A stretch of 64,000 nucleotides of DNA from Desulfovibrio sp. JC022 (GTDB taxonomy: Bacteria; Desulfobacterota; Desulfovibrionia; Desulfovibrionales; Desulfovibrionaceae). Made by a program: the position numbers and the translations under genes. Location of the stretch: NCBI RefSeq assembly GCF_010470665.1, contig NZ_VOPZ01000001.1, positions 558,001 through 622,000 of the forward strand, given 5' to 3'. Of the stretch, positions 34,832-46,740 are shown in pieces. How positions within the stretch are numbered: the stretch's first letter is position 1; each line of letters starts with the position of its first letter. The notes beneath the pieces were generated by a model. The model was given only the letters and a program-made list of their open reading frames with translations, was not told the origin of the DNA and searched no databases.

Positions 34832-35257
34832 ATGGCCAAGAAAGAAATAGGCAAAATCAAGCTTCAGATACCTGCTGGCTCAGCAAACCCGTCCCCTCCG
34901 GTCGGTCCTGCTCTCGGTCAGCATGGTGTAAATATAATGGAATTCTGCAAGGCGTTCAACGCCAAAACGCAGGATCAGAAGGGCATGATCATTCCGGTGA
35001 TCATCACTGTTTACCAAGACAGGTCCTTTTCCTTCATTACCAAGACTCCTCCGGCATCTACCCTCCTGCTCAAAGCTGCAAAGCTTGCAAAGGGTTCCGG
35101 TGAGCCTAACAAGAATAAGGTCGGTAAAGTAACCAAGGCTCAGGTTAAAGAAATTGCTGAGCTCAAGGCTCCCGACCTGACCGCTGCCGATACTGAAGCT
35201 GCCATGAAATCCATCATGGGAACAGCCCGCAGTATGGGCATTGAAGTCACAGACTAG
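34832..35257 (+). CDS. rplK: Ribosomal protein L11
   Basis: 141 residues, full length. It has the N-terminal [22 protein letters not shown] and the C-terminal RNA-binding domain ending [10 protein letters not shown]. It forms the GTPase-associated centre with 23S rRNA. Followed by rplA after 16 bp. Confidence 0.98.
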   Translation: MAKKEIGKIKLQIPAGSANPSPPVGPALGQHGVNIMEFCKAFNAKTQDQKGMIIPVIITVYQDRSFSFITKTPPASTLLLKAAKLAKGSGEPNKNKVGKVTKAQVKEIAELKAPDLTAADTEAAMKSIMGTARSMGIEVTD

Positions 35258-35273
35258 GTAAGGGGAATAGATC

Positions 35274-35978
35274 ATGCCTAAGCACGGAAAAAAATATAGA
35301 AAAGCAACAGAAGGTACCGAACAATTCGGCCTGACCGTCGAACAGGCGGTAGCTTCTGCTGTAGATAAGGCATATGCCAAGTTCGACGAGACTGTTGATG
35401 TTGCTATCAACCTCGGCGTAGACCCCAAGTATTCAGACCAGATGATCCGCGGTGCAGTATCCCTGCCCAACGGTCTCGGTAAAGAAGTACGCGTAGCATG
35501 CTTCGTGAACGGGGAAAAAGAAGCGGAAGCCAAGGAAGCCGGCGCTGACTTTGTCGGTGGCGATGACCTGGTTGCTAAAGTTAAGGAAGGATGGCTTGAT
35601 TTCGATAAAGCTATCGCTACTCCTGACATGATGGCTAAAGTCGGTCAGATCGGCCGTGTGCTCGGACCCCGCGGTCTGATGCCTAACGCTAAGACCGGCA
35701 CCGTTACTTTTGACGTGGCTAAAGCCGTTAATGAACTTAAAGCTGGACGCGTAGAATTCAAGGTCGACAAAGCCGGTGTTCTTCACGCGCCCATCGGAAA
35801 AGTTTCTTTCGGAGCTGAAAAGCTTCTTGAGAACCTCAAAACCTTGCTGGAAACAGTGGGCAAAATGAAACCTTCCTCTGCGAAAGGTACCTACATGAAG
35901 GCTGTTGCCGTAGCTACCACCATGGGTCCCGGTTTCAAAATTGATCCCCTTTCCGCAAGAAAGTATTCAGAGTCCTAA
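35274..35978 (+). CDS. rplA: Ribosomal protein L1
   Basis: 234 residues. L1 signature [23 protein letters not shown] near residue 120, and the GPGFKIDP end. It builds the mobile L1 stalk at the E site and in E. coli represses its own rplK-rplA mRNA. Confidence 0.98.
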   Translation: MPKHGKKYRKATEGTEQFGLTVEQAVASAVDKAYAKFDETVDVAINLGVDPKYSDQMIRGAVSLPNGLGKEVRVACFVNGEKEAEAKEAGADFVGGDDLVAKVKEGWLDFDKAIATPDMMAKVGQIGRVLGPRGLMPNAKTGTVTFDVAKAVNELKAGRVEFKVDKAGVLHAPIGKVSFGAEKLLENLKTLLETVGKMKPSSAKGTYMKAVAVATTMGPGFKIDPLSARKYSES

Positions 35979-35987
35979 AATGTCATA

Positions 35988-36008
35988 GGCCGCCCCGCAA
36001 GGGCGGCC
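35988..36008 (+). promoter_or_regulatory. Strong hairpin after rplA
   Basis: GGCCGCCC and GGGCGGCC form a perfect 8-bp GC stem with a CGCAA loop, 9 bp after the rplA stop. There is no T-run. It may be an RNA-processing or pause site between rplKA and rplJL. Confidence 0.45.
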
Positions 36009-36035
36009 CTTGATGTATAAATACACGGGAAGTTT

Positions 36036-36082
36036 AGTCGAAGACGGCAGGAGGGATGGTCCCTTAATATCCTGCTTAGACA
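36036..36082 (+). promoter_or_regulatory. L10 leader (rplJ autoregulatory element)
   Basis: A nested structure AGTC/AGAC, GCAGGA/TCCTGC and GGGA/TCCC with the characteristic CTTAATATCCTGC on the 3' side, about 45 bp before rplJ. It matches the known L10(L12)4-binding leader that represses translation of rplJ-rplL. Confidence 0.8.
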
Positions 36083-36126
36083 ATACTTTGACTTGCTTTC
36101 CGGGTCAAATCATTAGGAGTGTTAAG

Positions 36127-36648
36127 GTGAACAGGCAAGAAAAAGCCCAGATTATTGAGCAGCTCAAAGATAGAGCTGAAAGGGCGAGTATTGCCATCGT
36201 TACCGACTTCAAAGGCCTTGGTGTGGAAGAGTTTACTCAGCTCCGCGCTAACCTGCGTAATGTCGGTGTCGATTGCCAAGTAGTCAAGAACACTCTGGCC
36301 CGGTTGGCTTTCACTGGTACTGATCATGAAGTACTGGCTGACAAATTCAAGGAAAACTGTGCAGTTGTAACCGGATATGATGATCCTGTTGCAGCAGCAA
36401 AAGCAGTTGCTGATTTCGCAAAAGAAAGCAAAACTTTCGAAATGCGTTTCGCATCCCTTGAGGGCAAATTTCTTGACGAAGATGGCGTGCAGGCGCTTTC
36501 CAAGCTCCCGAGCAAGGAAGAGCTCCTCGGCAAAACTCTGGGTACAATGAATGCTGTACCTACCAACTTTGTGAGCTTGCTCGCAAATGTACCCCGCGGC
36601 CTCCTGAATGTTCTTTCCGCTGTGAAAGATCAGAAAGACGCTGCATAA
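36127..36648 (+). CDS. rplJ: Ribosomal protein L10
   Basis: 173 residues: N-terminal rRNA-binding [27 protein letters not shown], then [10 protein letters not shown], and a C-terminal helix that carries L7/L12 dimers. The GTG at 36127 is chosen because AGGAG precedes it and the L10 leader occupies the upstream part of the frame. Confidence 0.97.
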   Translation: MNRQEKAQIIEQLKDRAERASIAIVTDFKGLGVEEFTQLRANLRNVGVDCQVVKNTLARLAFTGTDHEVLADKFKENCAVVTGYDDPVAAAKAVADFAKESKTFEMRFASLEGKFLDEDGVQALSKLPSKEELLGKTLGTMNAVPTNFVSLLANVPRGLLNVLSAVKDQKDAA

Positions 36649-36695
36649 CAGCCTAGTCAAGGCAAATTAAAGTATATTCCCAGGAGGAAATTTCC

Positions 36696-37082
36696 ATGGC
36701 AGATATCACCAAAGATCAGGTAGTTGATTTTATTTCCAATATGACCGTTCTCGAACTCTCCGAGTTCATCACTGAACTGGAAGAGAAGTTCGGCGTATCC
36801 GCAGCAGCTCCCGTTGCAGCAGTAGCAGCAATGCCCGGCGCAGCAGGCGGCGAAGCAGCAGCTGAAGAAAAAACCGAATTCGACGTTATCCTGAAAGGCG
36901 CTGGCGGCAACAAAATTGCTGTTATTAAAGCAGTTCGCGCTCTGACCGGTCTCGGCCTCAAAGAAGCCAAGGCTAAAGTTGATGAAGCTCCCGCAGCTAT
37001 CAAAGAAGGCGTAGAAAAAGCAGAAGCTGAAGAAGCTCTTAAGCAGCTTGAAGAAGCCGGTGCTGAAGCCGAAATGAAGTAA
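36696..37082 (+). CDS. rplL: Ribosomal protein L7/L12
   Basis: 128 residues: an N-terminal dimerisation domain, an Ala/Gly-rich hinge (about 38-55) and the C-terminal domain with [24 protein letters not shown]. It forms the stalk that recruits translational GTPases. AGGAGG precedes the ATG. Confidence 0.98.
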   Translation: MADITKDQVVDFISNMTVLELSEFITELEEKFGVSAAAPVAAVAAMPGAAGGEAAAEEKTEFDVILKGAGGNKIAVIKAVRALTGLGLKEAKAKVDEAPAAIKEGVEKAEAEEALKQLEEAGAEAEMK

Positions 37083-37111
37083 TTCAGGCGAATTTATCGC
37101 TTATGTAAGAG

Positions 37112-37150
37112 GAGCGCAAACCCCTGTAAAACGGGGTTGCGCTCTTCTCG
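37112..37150 (+). terminator. Attenuator between rplL and rpoB
   Basis: GAGCGCAA-A-CCCC pairs with GGGG-TTGCGCTC around a short loop, followed by TTCTC. A partial terminator at this spot is typical and sets the ribosomal-protein to polymerase ratio. The rest of the 300-bp gap holds a TTGACA at 37163, but no well-spaced -10. Confidence 0.7.
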
Positions 37151-37383
37151 CTGTTAAAAAGATTGACAAAATTGCCTGATCAATTATTTTGATAAGATTC
37201 GGAAAAGGCGCAGCCGGATCTTTTTTGCGCATCAAAATAAACCTTAAAAAATTTCTTTCAGGCAAGTTGTTCTGCCGCCTACGTTTATCTTGTACTTTTT
37301 GACTTGGAACTAACTATTTATTGGTTGATGTTCGTCAAATTGCTTCATTCCAACCCTAACCTTCTCACTTGATTGAGGATACG

Positions 37384-40300
37384 ATGGGTCAGCTCAGAAA
37401 AATATTTGGAAAGATCAAAGTCACTCTGCCGATTCCCCACTTGCTTGAACTGCAGGTGGATTCCTTCAAAAAATTCCTTCAGGAAGGCGTAGCCCCCGCC
37501 AGCAGGGCGGATATAGGCCTCGAAGGAGTTTTTCGTTCGGTTTTTCCGATTGAAGATTTCAACAAAACCGCAAGTCTCGAATATGTCAGCTATGACATTG
37601 GCGAGCCTAAATATGATATGGATGAGTGTATCTCCAAGGGGCTTACTTATGAAGCTCCTATCCGTATCAAGGTACGCCTCGTGGTCTTCGATGTTGACGA
37701 AGAGACCGAAAGCAGAACTATCCGCGACATTAAAGAGCAGGATATTTATTTCGGAACCGTTCCGCTCATGAGTGAGCAGGGTACTTTTATTATAAATGGT
37801 ACTGAACGTGTTATCGTTAACCAGCTCCAGCGTTCTCCCGGTATTATCTTCGAACACGATTCCGGTAAAACACACACCAGCCGCAGGGTCCTTTACAGTT
37901 GCCGCATTATTCCCATGCGCGGTTCTTGGCTGGATTTTGACTTCGACCACAAAGACATTCTCTATGTGCGAATCGACCGTCGCCGCAAAATGCCCGCGAC
38001 TGTACTGCTTAAGGCTATGGGCCTCTCCAAGCAGGACATTCTCGACTACTATTATGACGTGGAAGAGTACCAGATCGACCGTCATATTGTACGTCGTAAG
38101 GTTGTTGAAAGTCAGTACCGCAAGGAAAATGCTTGGGTTGACCTTTGCCTCGAAGACGGCAAGGTCATTGTAAAGCGTGATAAACAAGTCACCAAGTTCG
38201 GCTGGAAAAAGCTGATCCGTGGCGGTGTTGAATATATTGAAGTAGATCCCAAGTGCCTCGTGGGCCAGTTTGCCTTCAACGATATTACTGATCCGGACAC
38301 CGGTGAAGTTATTGCTGAAGCAGCTGACGAGATAACTGAAGAGATCTTTGAACGCATTCAGGAAGTTGGCCTTAAAGAGGTTAAAGTTCTGCATACTCAG
38401 GGTGCTGATGTTTCATCTGCTCTGCGTGACTCCATGATGTTGGATAAGTCCACTGATGTTGAGTCCGCGCAGATTGAAATTTATCGCAGATTGCGTCCCA
38501 GTTCCCCGCCCACTGCTGAAATTGCTGCGAACTTTTTTGAAAACCTGTTCCGCAGCTCCGATTACTACGATCTCTCCAGCGTTGGTCGCTACAAGCTGAA
38601 TGCACGTCTCAACATTGAGACTCCCCTTGAACTGCGCACCCTGACCAATGAGGATATCCTCACTGCGGTCAAGGTTCTGTGCAAGCTCAAGGACAGCCAT
38701 GGTCCTGCTGATGATATCGATAACCTCGGTAACAGACGTGTCCGTCCGGTTGGCGAGCTGGTTGAAAACCAGTACCGCATCGGTCTTGTACGTATGGAAA
38801 GAGCCATCAAGGAGCGCATGAGCCTCCAGGAAGTGGCCACTCTCATGCCTCATGACCTGATCAACCCCAAGCCGGTGGCAGCTGTACTTAAGGAGTTCTT
38901 CGGTACTTCTCAGCTTTCACAGTTTATGGACCAGACCAACCCGCTTTCCGAAGTGACCCACAAGCGCAGACTTTCCGCGCTTGGACCCGGTGGTCTGACT
39001 CGTGAGCGTGCAGGTTTTGAAGTTCGAGACGTTCACGTTTCCCACTACGGACGAATCTGCCCCATTGAGACTCCTGAAGGTCCGAACATCGGTCTGATTG
39101 TTTCTCTGACAACTTACTCCAAGGTCAACGATTTCGGTTTCATTGAAAGTCCTTACCGGACAATTAAAGATTCCACCATGACCGACGAGATTTTATATTA
39201 CGATGCTACTCGCGAAGTAGGGCATGTAGTCGCACAGGCTAACGCTCCTATTGATGAAAAAGGATCATTCAGTAATCCTCTGGTAACCTGTCGTCTTAAC
39301 GGTGATGTTTCTATGCACCCCCGTGAAGATGCAACTCTCATGGATATCAGCCCCAGTCAGACAGTATCTGTCTCTGCTGCGCTGATTCCTTTCCTTGAGC
39401 ACGATGATGCGAACCGCGCACTTATGGGTTCAAACATGCAGCGTCAGGCTGTTCCCCTGCTGAAAACCTCCCAGCCTCTGGTTGGTACCGGTATGGAAGC
39501 AAACGTTGCTCAGGATTCAGGTAGTTGTGTTCTTGCCGAGAACGACGGTATTATCGACTATGTTGATGCTGAACGTCTTGTTGTTCGTTATGATGATGGT
39601 GTTTACCCCAATACCGGCGGTATCAAGCATTACGAACTCCAGAAGTGGCATAAATCCAACCAGAACTCCTGTTACGGCCAGCGTCCTCGTCTGCCTATCG
39701 GAACCCGTGTCAAGAAAGGTGATGTCCTTGTTGACGGTCCCGGTATCAAGGACGGCGAGCTTGCTCTCGGTAAGAACCTGCTCGTAGCATTTATGCCCTG
39801 GTGCGGATACAACTTTGAGGATTCCATCCTCATCTCCGAGCGCGTGGTCAAGGAAGACGTGTTTACCTCGGTTCATATCGAGGAATTCGAACTGGTCGCC
39901 CGTGACACAAAGCTTGGGCCCGAAGAAGTTACCCGCGATATTCCCAACGTGAGTGAAGATATGCTCCGCAACCTTGATGAGTGCGGTATTATCCGCCTCG
40001 GTGCGCGTATCGCTCCCGACGACATTCTCGTCGGTAAGATCACTCCCAAAGGTGAAACCCAGCTTACTCCCGAAGAAAAACTGCTCCGCGCAATCTTCGG
40101 TGATAAGGCCCGCGATGTGAAAAACACATCCCTCAAGGTTCCGCCGGGAATTGAAGGTACTATTGTCGACGTTAAAGTTTTTAACCGCCGTTCCGGTGAC
40201 AAAGACGATCGTACCAGAAACATCGAGGATTTCGAGCTTGCCAAACACGATATGAAAGAAAGCAAGCATATCGAATCCCTGACCAATAAGACCCGCGTTA

Positions 40301-41484
40301 AAGTCGCGGAAGTGGTCACCAATAAGCAGATCGCCCAGACCCTCATGGGTCGCAGAAAAGGAGAGGTTCTTGCCGAAGCTGGACACATCATCACCGATGA
40401 AATCCTCGCTGAAGTACCTCTTAAAAAACTGGGCGGACTCTTTGCAGATAAAGAAACCAACGAAGCAGTTAAACAGCTGCTCGCTGAATACGATAAGCAG
40501 ATTCGCATCATCAAAGGAATTTATGATGTGAAACGCGAAAAAGTTACCGAAGGTGACGATCTGCCCCCGGGCGTAATCAAGATGGTCAAAGTCTACATCG
40601 CTGTTAAGCGTAAGCTCAGCGTAGGTGACAAAATGGCTGGTCGCCACGGTAACAAAGGTGTTGTCTCCAACATCCTGCCTGAACAGGATCTGCCGTTCTT
40701 TGATAACGGTACTCCCGTTGATATCGTACTGAACCCCCTTGGTGTTCCTTCACGTATGAACATCGGTCAGATTATGGAAACCCACCTCGGCTGGGCAGCT
40801 CTGGCTCTCGGTCAGAAATTCGCAGCCATGCTTGATACCGGCGAAGCCCTTGGCGTTATTCGCCAGGAAATCAAGGATACCTTTGATTCAGAAGATGTCT
40901 TTGAGTTGATCGACTCTCTGGATGATGAAGAATTCAGAGTCGCGGTTAACAAGGCCCGCGAAGGTATGGTCACCAAAACCCCGGTCTTTGACGGTGCTAC
41001 CGAAGAAGAAATCTGGGATTTGGTCGGCAAGACCGGTATCGGTGAAGACGGTAAGGTCACACTTTATGACGGTCGTACCGGGGACCCGTTCCATAACCGC
41101 GTAACAGTCGGTGTAATGTACATCCTTAAGCTGCATCACCTTGTTGATGAAAAGATTCACGCCCGTTCCACCGGTCCTTACTCGCTGGTTACCCAGCAGC
41201 CTCTCGGCGGTAAGGCACAGTTTGGTGGTCAGCGTCTCGGTGAGATGGAAGTCTGGGCACTTGAAGCATACGGCGCAGCCTACCTGCTTCAGGAGTTCCT
41301 GACCGTCAAGTCCGATGACGTAACCGGTCGTGTCAAGATGTACGAAAAGATCGTCAAGGGAGATAACTTCCTTGAAGCCGGTCTGCCTGAATCCTTTAAC
41401 GTTCTGGTCAAGGAACTTATGTCCCTCGGTCTTGATGTTAACCTGCTTCAGGATCAAGTCGAAGAAACTGCCGACAAGAAATAA
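37384..41484 (+). CDS. rpoB: RNA polymerase beta subunit
   Basis: 1366 residues. The rifampicin-pocket region [32 protein letters not shown] (about 505-536), [12 protein letters not shown] (near 1081) and the C-terminal switch region [28 protein letters not shown] are all conserved. In the rifampicin pocket the usual Asp, His and Ser are present, so wild-type sensitivity is expected. ATG 37384 has GAGG seven bases upstream; an in-frame TTG five codons earlier does not. Confidence 0.99.
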   Translation: MGQLRKIFGKIKVTLPIPHLLELQVDSFKKFLQEGVAPASRADIGLEGVFRSVFPIEDFNKTASLEYVSYDIGEPKYDMDECISKGLTYEAPIRIKVRLVVFDVDEETESRTIRDIKEQDIYFGTVPLMSEQGTFIINGTERVIVNQLQRSPGIIFEHDSGKTHTSRRVLYSCRIIPMRGSWLDFDFDHKDILYVRIDRRRKMPATVLLKAMGLSKQDILDYYYDVEEYQIDRHIVRRKVVESQYRKENAWVDLCLEDGKVIVKRDKQVTKFGWKKLIRGGVEYIEVDPKCLVGQFAFNDITDPDTGEVIAEAADEITEEIFERIQEVGLKEVKVLHTQGADVSSALRDSMMLDKSTDVESAQIEIYRRLRPSSPPTAEIAANFFENLFRSSDYYDLSSVGRYKLNARLNIETPLELRTLTNEDILTAVKVLCKLKDSHGPADDIDNLGNRRVRPVGELVENQYRIGLVRMERAIKERMSLQEVATLMPHDLINPKPVAAVLKEFFGTSQLSQFMDQTNPLSEVTHKRRLSALGPGGLTRERAGFEVRDVHVSHYGRICPIETPEGPNIGLIVSLTTYSKVNDFGFIESPYRTIKDSTMTDEILYYDATREVGHVVAQANAPIDEKGSFSNPLVTCRLNGDVSMHPREDATLMDISPSQTVSVSAALIPFLEHDDANRALMGSNMQRQAVPLLKTSQPLVGTGMEANVAQDSGSCVLAENDGIIDYVDAERLVVRYDDGVYPNTGGIKHYELQKWHKSNQNSCYGQRPRLPIGTRVKKGDVLVDGPGIKDGELALGKNLLVAFMPWCGYNFEDSILISERVVKEDVFTSVHIEEFELVARDTKLGPEEVTRDIPNVSEDMLRNLDECGIIRLGARIAPDDILVGKITPKGETQLTPEEKLLRAIFGDKARDVKNTSLKVPPGIEGTIVDVKVFNRRSGDKDDRTRNIEDFELAKHDMKESKHIESLTNKTRVKVAEVVTNKQIAQTLMGRRKGEVLAEAGHIITDEILAEVPLKKLGGLFADKETNEAVKQLLAEYDKQIRIIKGIYDVKREKVTEGDDLPPGVIKMVKVYIAVKRKLSVGDKMAGRHGNKGVVSNILPEQDLPFFDNGTPVDIVLNPLGVPSRMNIGQIMETHLGWAALALGQKFAAMLDTGEALGVIRQEIKDTFDSEDVFELIDSLDDEEFRVAVNKAREGMVTKTPVFDGATEEEIWDLVGKTGIGEDGKVTLYDGRTGDPFHNRVTVGVMYILKLHHLVDEKIHARSTGPYSLVTQQPLGGKAQFGGQRLGEMEVWALEAYGAAYLLQEFLTVKSDDVTGRVKMYEKIVKGDNFLEAGLPESFNVLVKELMSLGLDVNLLQDQVEETADKK

Positions 41485-41488
41485 TGAA

Positions 41489-41513
41489 CGCGGGGGCCTA
41501 AATGGCCCCCGCG
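41489..41513 (+). promoter_or_regulatory. Perfect GC hairpin between rpoB and rpoC
   Basis: CGCGGGGGCC and GGCCCCCGCG form a 10-bp perfect stem with a TAAAT loop, 4 bp after the rpoB stop. No T-run follows, so it is unlikely to be a terminator. Processing or mRNA-stabilising role possible. Confidence 0.55.
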
Positions 41514-41547
41514 ATTAAATAAACCTTTTCATGTAAGGGGTATATTA

Positions 41548-44500
41548 ATGAGTCTGGACGAACTGTTCACTATGCGTAGAACATCCGGTGCAGGCCTCGC
41601 TGGACGTGGCCTCAAAGGTATTCAGATTTCCATTGCTTCTCCCGAGAAGATCCGTGAGTGGTCTTTCGGTGAAGTCAAGAAGCCCGAGACCATCAACTAC
41701 AGGACTTTCAAGCCGGAAAGAGATGGTCTTTTCTGCGCTAAAATTTTTGGACCTGTAAAAGACTATGAGTGTAACTGCGGTAAGTACAAGCGCATGAAAC
41801 ACCGCGGCATCGTATGTGAAAAATGCGGTGTTGAAGTTATCGCTTCAAAAGTCAGACGTGAACGCATGGGCCACATCGAGCTTGCAGCTCCTGTAGCCCA
41901 TATCTGGTTTCTGAAAACTCTTCCTTCCAAGATCGGTACCCTGCTTGATATCACCATGGCCGACCTTGAGAAGGTGCTCTACTTTGATTCTTATATTGTA
42001 CTTGATCCGGGCGAAACCCCGCTCAAGCAGTACCAGATCATTTCTGAAGACCAGTATTTTCAGGTTATCGACCACTACGGCGAAGAAGCCATTGAAGTGG
42101 GCATGGGCGCAGAAACCATTAAAGGACTGCTGGCCCAGATTGATATGCCAACTCTCAGGCATGAGCTCCGTGAAGAGTCCCTGACTACCCGTAGCCAGAC
42201 CAAAAAGAAAAAGCTGACCAAACGTCTTAAGATTGTTGAAGCTTTTCTTGAGTCCGGCAACGACTGCCAGTGGATGATCATGGATGTTGTTCCGGTCATT
42301 CCGCCTGAGCTGCGTCCTCTGGTTCCTCTTGATGGTGGACGTTTTGCAACTTCCGACCTCAACGACCTCTACCGTCGCGTCATCAACAGGAACAACCGTC
42401 TCAAGCGCCTGATCGAACTCGGTGCTCCGGACATTATTATCCGTAACGAAAAGCGCATGCTTCAGGAATCTGTTGATGCACTCTTCGACAACGGTCGCCG
42501 CGGCCGCGCAATCACCGGTACCAACGGTCGTCCCCTGAAATCCCTTTCCGATATGATCAAGGGTAAACAGGGTCGTTTCCGTCAGAACCTGCTCGGTAAA
42601 CGTGTTGACTACTCCGGACGTTCCGTAATTGTTGTTGGTCCGAAGCTGAAACTGCACCAGTGCGGTCTTCCCAAGAAGATGGCTCTGGAGCTGTTCAAAC
42701 CTTTTATTTACGCAGAACTTGAGCGTAGGGAAATCGCAACCACCATCAAGAGCGCAAAAAAGATGGTTGAACGCGAAGACCTCGTTGTCTGGGATATTCT
42801 CGACAATGTTGTTAGCGAATACCCGATCATGCTCAACCGTGCGCCGACTCTTCACCGCCTCGGTATCCAGTCATTCGAACCGACTCTGGTAGAAGGTAAG
42901 GCTATTCAGCTGCATCCGCTTGTATGTTCTGCATACAACGCTGACTTTGACGGTGACCAGATGGCTGTTCACGTACCTCTTTCCGTGGAAGCACAGATTG
43001 AGTGTCGTGTTCTGATGATGTCTTCAAACAACATCCTGTCCCCTGCAAACGGACAGCCCATCATCAACCCTTCTCAGGATATCGTCCTCGGTCTTTACTA
43101 TTTGACCGTTGAACGTTCATTCTCAAAAGGGGAAGGCATGACTTTTACCGCTCCGTGGGAAGTTATTGCCGCTCTGGATGCCAAAGTACTCAGCATGCAT
43201 GCCCGCATCAAGGTTCGCATTGAGGGTGAATTGGTCGAGACTACTCCCGGCCGTATCCTCGTTGGTGAGCTTGTTCCCGAAGGTATGGGCTTTGAGTATG
43301 CAAACGTGGTCATGACCAAGAAGAATATCGCGAAGCTTGTTTCCAGCGCCTACCGCACTTCCGGAAGTAAGGCGACTGTCATTCTTTGTGACCGTCTTAA
43401 AGACCTCGGTTACGAACACGCAACCCGTGCTGCTATCACTATCGGTGTTAAAGATTTGACCATTCCCGCTAAAAAGGCCGGACTGCTTGAAACTGCATAC
43501 GCCGAGGTTGAAGATATTGAAGCACAGTACCGCGAAGGTATCATCACCCGTACTGAGAAGTACAACAAGGTTGTCGACGTTTGGACCAAGGTAACAAACG
43601 ACGTTTCAACCGAGATGACCAATGAAATGTCTACTGACGTCATGGTCGACCCCAAGACAGGTAAAGAAGAGACCAACTCTTCCTTCAACCCGGTCTTCAT
43701 GATGGCCCACTCTGGTGCTCGTGGTAACCAGGATCAGATGCGTCAGCTCGCAGGTATGCGTGGTCTGATGGCGAAACCTTCCGGTGAAATTATCGAAACT
43801 CCGATTACTTCATCTTTCCGTGAAGGTCTCTCGGTTCTCCAGTACTTTATTTCTACTCACGGTGCCCGTAAAGGTCTCGCGGATACCGCGCTGAAAACAG
43901 CGAACTCCGGTTACCTGACCCGTCGTCTTGTCGACGTTGTTCAGGATGTAACCATTGCCGACCACGACTGCCGCACAGTCGACGGCCTTGAGCTTACCCA
44001 CTATATTAAAGGTGGCGAAATCAAGGAAAGACTGGCGGAAAAAGTTCTCGGCCGCGTGACCATTCACGATGTCGTTAAGGAAGATACCGGTGAAATCCTT
44101 GTTCCTGCTGATTCTCTTATTGATGAAGCAGCAGCAAAGATCATTGATGATAACGGTATTAACTCCATGATTGTTCGTTCTCCGTTGACCTGCCGTGCCA
44201 AGCACGGTATCTGCGCCATGTGTTACGGACGAGACCTCGCAAGGGGCCACGTTGTAAACGTAGGTGAAACCGTAGGTATCATCGCCGCGCAGTCCATTGG
44301 TGAACCTGGAACACAGCTGACAATGCGTACCTTCCACATTGGTGGTACCGCATCCCGTGAAATTCAGCAGTCATCTTTTGAAGCACAGCATAACGGTTCT
44401 GTAGTCCTGAACCGCATGCGCTCCGTCCGTAACGCTGAAGGGAACCAGATGGTTCTTGGTAAGAGTTGCCAGATCGGTATTGTGGACGAGCAGGGCAGGG

Positions 44501-45705
44501 AACGTGAAAAGTACGTTCTTCCCCTTGGTGCAAAACTTTACGTTGAAGAAGGGCAGCAGATCACACAAGGTACTATGCTAGCCGAGTGGGATCCTCTTGC
44601 AGAGCCCTTTATCACTGACGTAACCGGTACTGTTAAGTTTACCGACCTTGTTGAAGGTAAAACTTTCCAGGAACGTGTTGATGAAGCCACAGGACAGGCT
44701 ACTTACACAATCCAGGAATACCGTACCACTAACTTTAAACCATCAATTTCCATCTGCGGCGAAGACGGGGAACCCCTGAACCGTCCCGGATCCAGCTTGA
44801 AAGCGATTTATCCGCTGCCGGTTGGCGCGATTCTGATGGTTAAAGACGGTAATGTTGTCAATGCTGGTGACATTATCGCACGTAAGCTTCGCGAAACTTC
44901 AAAGACCAAGGACATCGTTGGTGGTCTTCCTCGTGTTGCGGAGCTGTTTGAAGTGCGCAAACCAAAGGAACTTGGAATCATTTCGGAGATTGATGGTGTG
45001 GTCTCCTATGGACCTGAATCCAAAGGCAAGCGCAAAATTGTTGTTACCCCTGAAGTTGGTGAAACTAAAGAATACCTCGTGCCCAAGGGCCGTCATATCA
45101 CTGCACAGGAAGGCGACTTCGTAGAAGCCGGTGACCTGATGACAGAAGGTCTGCCCGAACTGCATGATATCCTGAAAGTCAAGGGTGAGAAATTTCTCGC
45201 ACGCTTTCTGGTTGAGGAAATTCAGGACGTTTACCGTTTCCAGGGTGTTGGAATTAACGATAAGCATATCGAAGTTATTGTCCGCCAGATGCTCAAGAAG
45301 GTCAGCGTCGTTGATCCCGGCGAGACCCATTTTCTTGTGGGCGAACAGGTGGACAAGCAGCGTTTCATGGAAACCAACCAGGACGCTGTCGCTAACGGAC
45401 TTAAGCCTGCTACCGCTCAGACTCATGTTCTGGGTATTACTCAGGCTTCGCTTTCAACCGCTTCATTCATCTCAGCTGCTTCATTTCAGGAGACTACCAA
45501 GGTTCTTACCGAGTCTTCACTCTGCGGCAAGAAGGATTATCTGCGCGGCTTGAAAGAAAACGTTATCGTTGGTCGACTCATTCCGGCCGGTACCGGGTTC
45601 CGTAAGTACGCACGTACTGACATCATTGTGCCCGACCAGCCTGAACGTGCTGATAAGTTCCTTGAAGAACTTGAAGAAGAACCGCTGCTCGTTAACGAAA
45701 GATAG
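41548..45705 (+). CDS. rpoC: RNA polymerase beta' subunit
   Basis: 1385 residues. An N-terminal zinc ribbon ([19 protein letters not shown], near 72-90), the absolutely conserved [12 protein letters not shown] with three catalytic Asp (464-475), a second zinc site [15 protein letters not shown] (near 882-896) and the bridge/trigger-loop segments [22 protein letters not shown] are present. Full length for the group. Confidence 0.99.
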   Translation: MSLDELFTMRRTSGAGLAGRGLKGIQISIASPEKIREWSFGEVKKPETINYRTFKPERDGLFCAKIFGPVKDYECNCGKYKRMKHRGIVCEKCGVEVIASKVRRERMGHIELAAPVAHIWFLKTLPSKIGTLLDITMADLEKVLYFDSYIVLDPGETPLKQYQIISEDQYFQVIDHYGEEAIEVGMGAETIKGLLAQIDMPTLRHELREESLTTRSQTKKKKLTKRLKIVEAFLESGNDCQWMIMDVVPVIPPELRPLVPLDGGRFATSDLNDLYRRVINRNNRLKRLIELGAPDIIIRNEKRMLQESVDALFDNGRRGRAITGTNGRPLKSLSDMIKGKQGRFRQNLLGKRVDYSGRSVIVVGPKLKLHQCGLPKKMALELFKPFIYAELERREIATTIKSAKKMVEREDLVVWDILDNVVSEYPIMLNRAPTLHRLGIQSFEPTLVEGKAIQLHPLVCSAYNADFDGDQMAVHVPLSVEAQIECRVLMMSSNNILSPANGQPIINPSQDIVLGLYYLTVERSFSKGEGMTFTAPWEVIAALDAKVLSMHARIKVRIEGELVETTPGRILVGELVPEGMGFEYANVVMTKKNIAKLVSSAYRTSGSKATVILCDRLKDLGYEHATRAAITIGVKDLTIPAKKAGLLETAYAEVEDIEAQYREGIITRTEKYNKVVDVWTKVTNDVSTEMTNEMSTDVMVDPKTGKEETNSSFNPVFMMAHSGARGNQDQMRQLAGMRGLMAKPSGEIIETPITSSFREGLSVLQYFISTHGARKGLADTALKTANSGYLTRRLVDVVQDVTIADHDCRTVDGLELTHYIKGGEIKERLAEKVLGRVTIHDVVKEDTGEILVPADSLIDEAAAKIIDDNGINSMIVRSPLTCRAKHGICAMCYGRDLARGHVVNVGETVGIIAAQSIGEPGTQLTMRTFHIGGTASREIQQSSFEAQHNGSVVLNRMRSVRNAEGNQMVLGKSCQIGIVDEQGREREKYVLPLGAKLYVEEGQQITQGTMLAEWDPLAEPFITDVTGTVKFTDLVEGKTFQERVDEATGQATYTIQEYRTTNFKPSISICGEDGEPLNRPGSSLKAIYPLPVGAILMVKDGNVVNAGDIIARKLRETSKTKDIVGGLPRVAELFEVRKPKELGIISEIDGVVSYGPESKGKRKIVVTPEVGETKEYLVPKGRHITAQEGDFVEAGDLMTEGLPELHDILKVKGEKFLARFLVEEIQDVYRFQGVGINDKHIEVIVRQMLKKVSVVDPGETHFLVGEQVDKQRFMETNQDAVANGLKPATAQTHVLGITQASLSTASFISAASFQETTKVLTESSLCGKKDYLRGLKENVIVGRLIPAGTGFRKYARTDIIVPDQPERADKFLEELEEEPLLVNER

Positions 45706-45774
45706 TGCTGGCGCCAGTACGCAGACCCGGTCCGTAGAGCAGGTGGTTGCAGCCTGACTTAAGGACAACGGAGA

Positions 45775-45813
45775 AATATTTCACAATTTGTTCTTGACAA
45801 ATTGTGAAATATT
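45775..45813. repeat. 16-bp perfect inverted repeat upstream of rpsL
   Basis: AATATTTCACAATTTG (45775-45790), a 7-base TTCTTGA spacer and the exact reverse complement (45798-45813). AT-rich and not followed by a T-run on either strand, so not a usual terminator. It overlaps the -35 of the promoter described next. Confidence 0.85.
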
Positions 45814-45821
45814 AGTCTAAC
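45794..45821 (+). promoter_or_regulatory. Candidate promoter of the str operon
   Basis: TTGACA (perfect -35) and TCTAAC (4 of 6 to -10) with a 16-bp spacer, 39 bp before rpsL. The -35 lies across the loop and right arm of the inverted repeat. Confidence 0.5.
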
Positions 45822-45860
45822 TGCGTCGGTCTTTGTAATAAAACTTAATTTGGAGGGTTC

Positions 45861-46232
45861 ATGCCAACCATCAATCAGCTTATAAGAAAAGGGCGTGAAA
45901 AGCAGCTCAAGCGTAAGAAGACTCCTGCGCTTCAGGCCTGCCCCCAGCGCCGTGGCGTATGCACTCGCGTGTACACCACAACCCCTAAGAAGCCTAACTC
46001 CGCACTGCGTAAGGTCGCTCGTGTGCGTCTGACTAATGCCATCGAAGTTACTGCATACATCGGTGGTGAAGGTCATAACCTTCAGGAACACTCTGTGGTA
46101 CTTATCCGTGGTGGTCGTGTAAAAGATTTACCTGGTGTTCGTTACCATATCGTTCGCGGCTCCCTCGACACCGCCGGTGTTGCAGATCGTCGTCAGGGTC
46201 GTTCCAAGTACGGCGCAAAGCGTCCTAAATAG
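45861..46232 (+). CDS. rpsL: Ribosomal protein S12
   Basis: 123 residues. It contains [21 protein letters not shown] with the decoding-site Lys43 (wild type at the classical streptomycin-resistance position) and [18 protein letters not shown] precedes the ATG. First gene of str. Confidence 0.98.
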   Translation: MPTINQLIRKGREKQLKRKKTPALQACPQRRGVCTRVYTTTPKKPNSALRKVARVRLTNAIEVTAYIGGEGHNLQEHSVVLIRGGRVKDLPGVRYHIVRGSLDTAGVADRRQGRSKYGAKRPK

Positions 46233-46239
46233 CATTTAA

Positions 46240-46728
<489 letters not shown>

Positions 46729-46740
46729 TCGGAGTACAAA

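Noticed and set aside
37345-42855. Several 300-380 codon minus-strand open frames opposite rpoB and rpoC
   Set aside because: Mirror frames caused by codon bias in highly expressed genes; no Shine-Dalgarno or domain.
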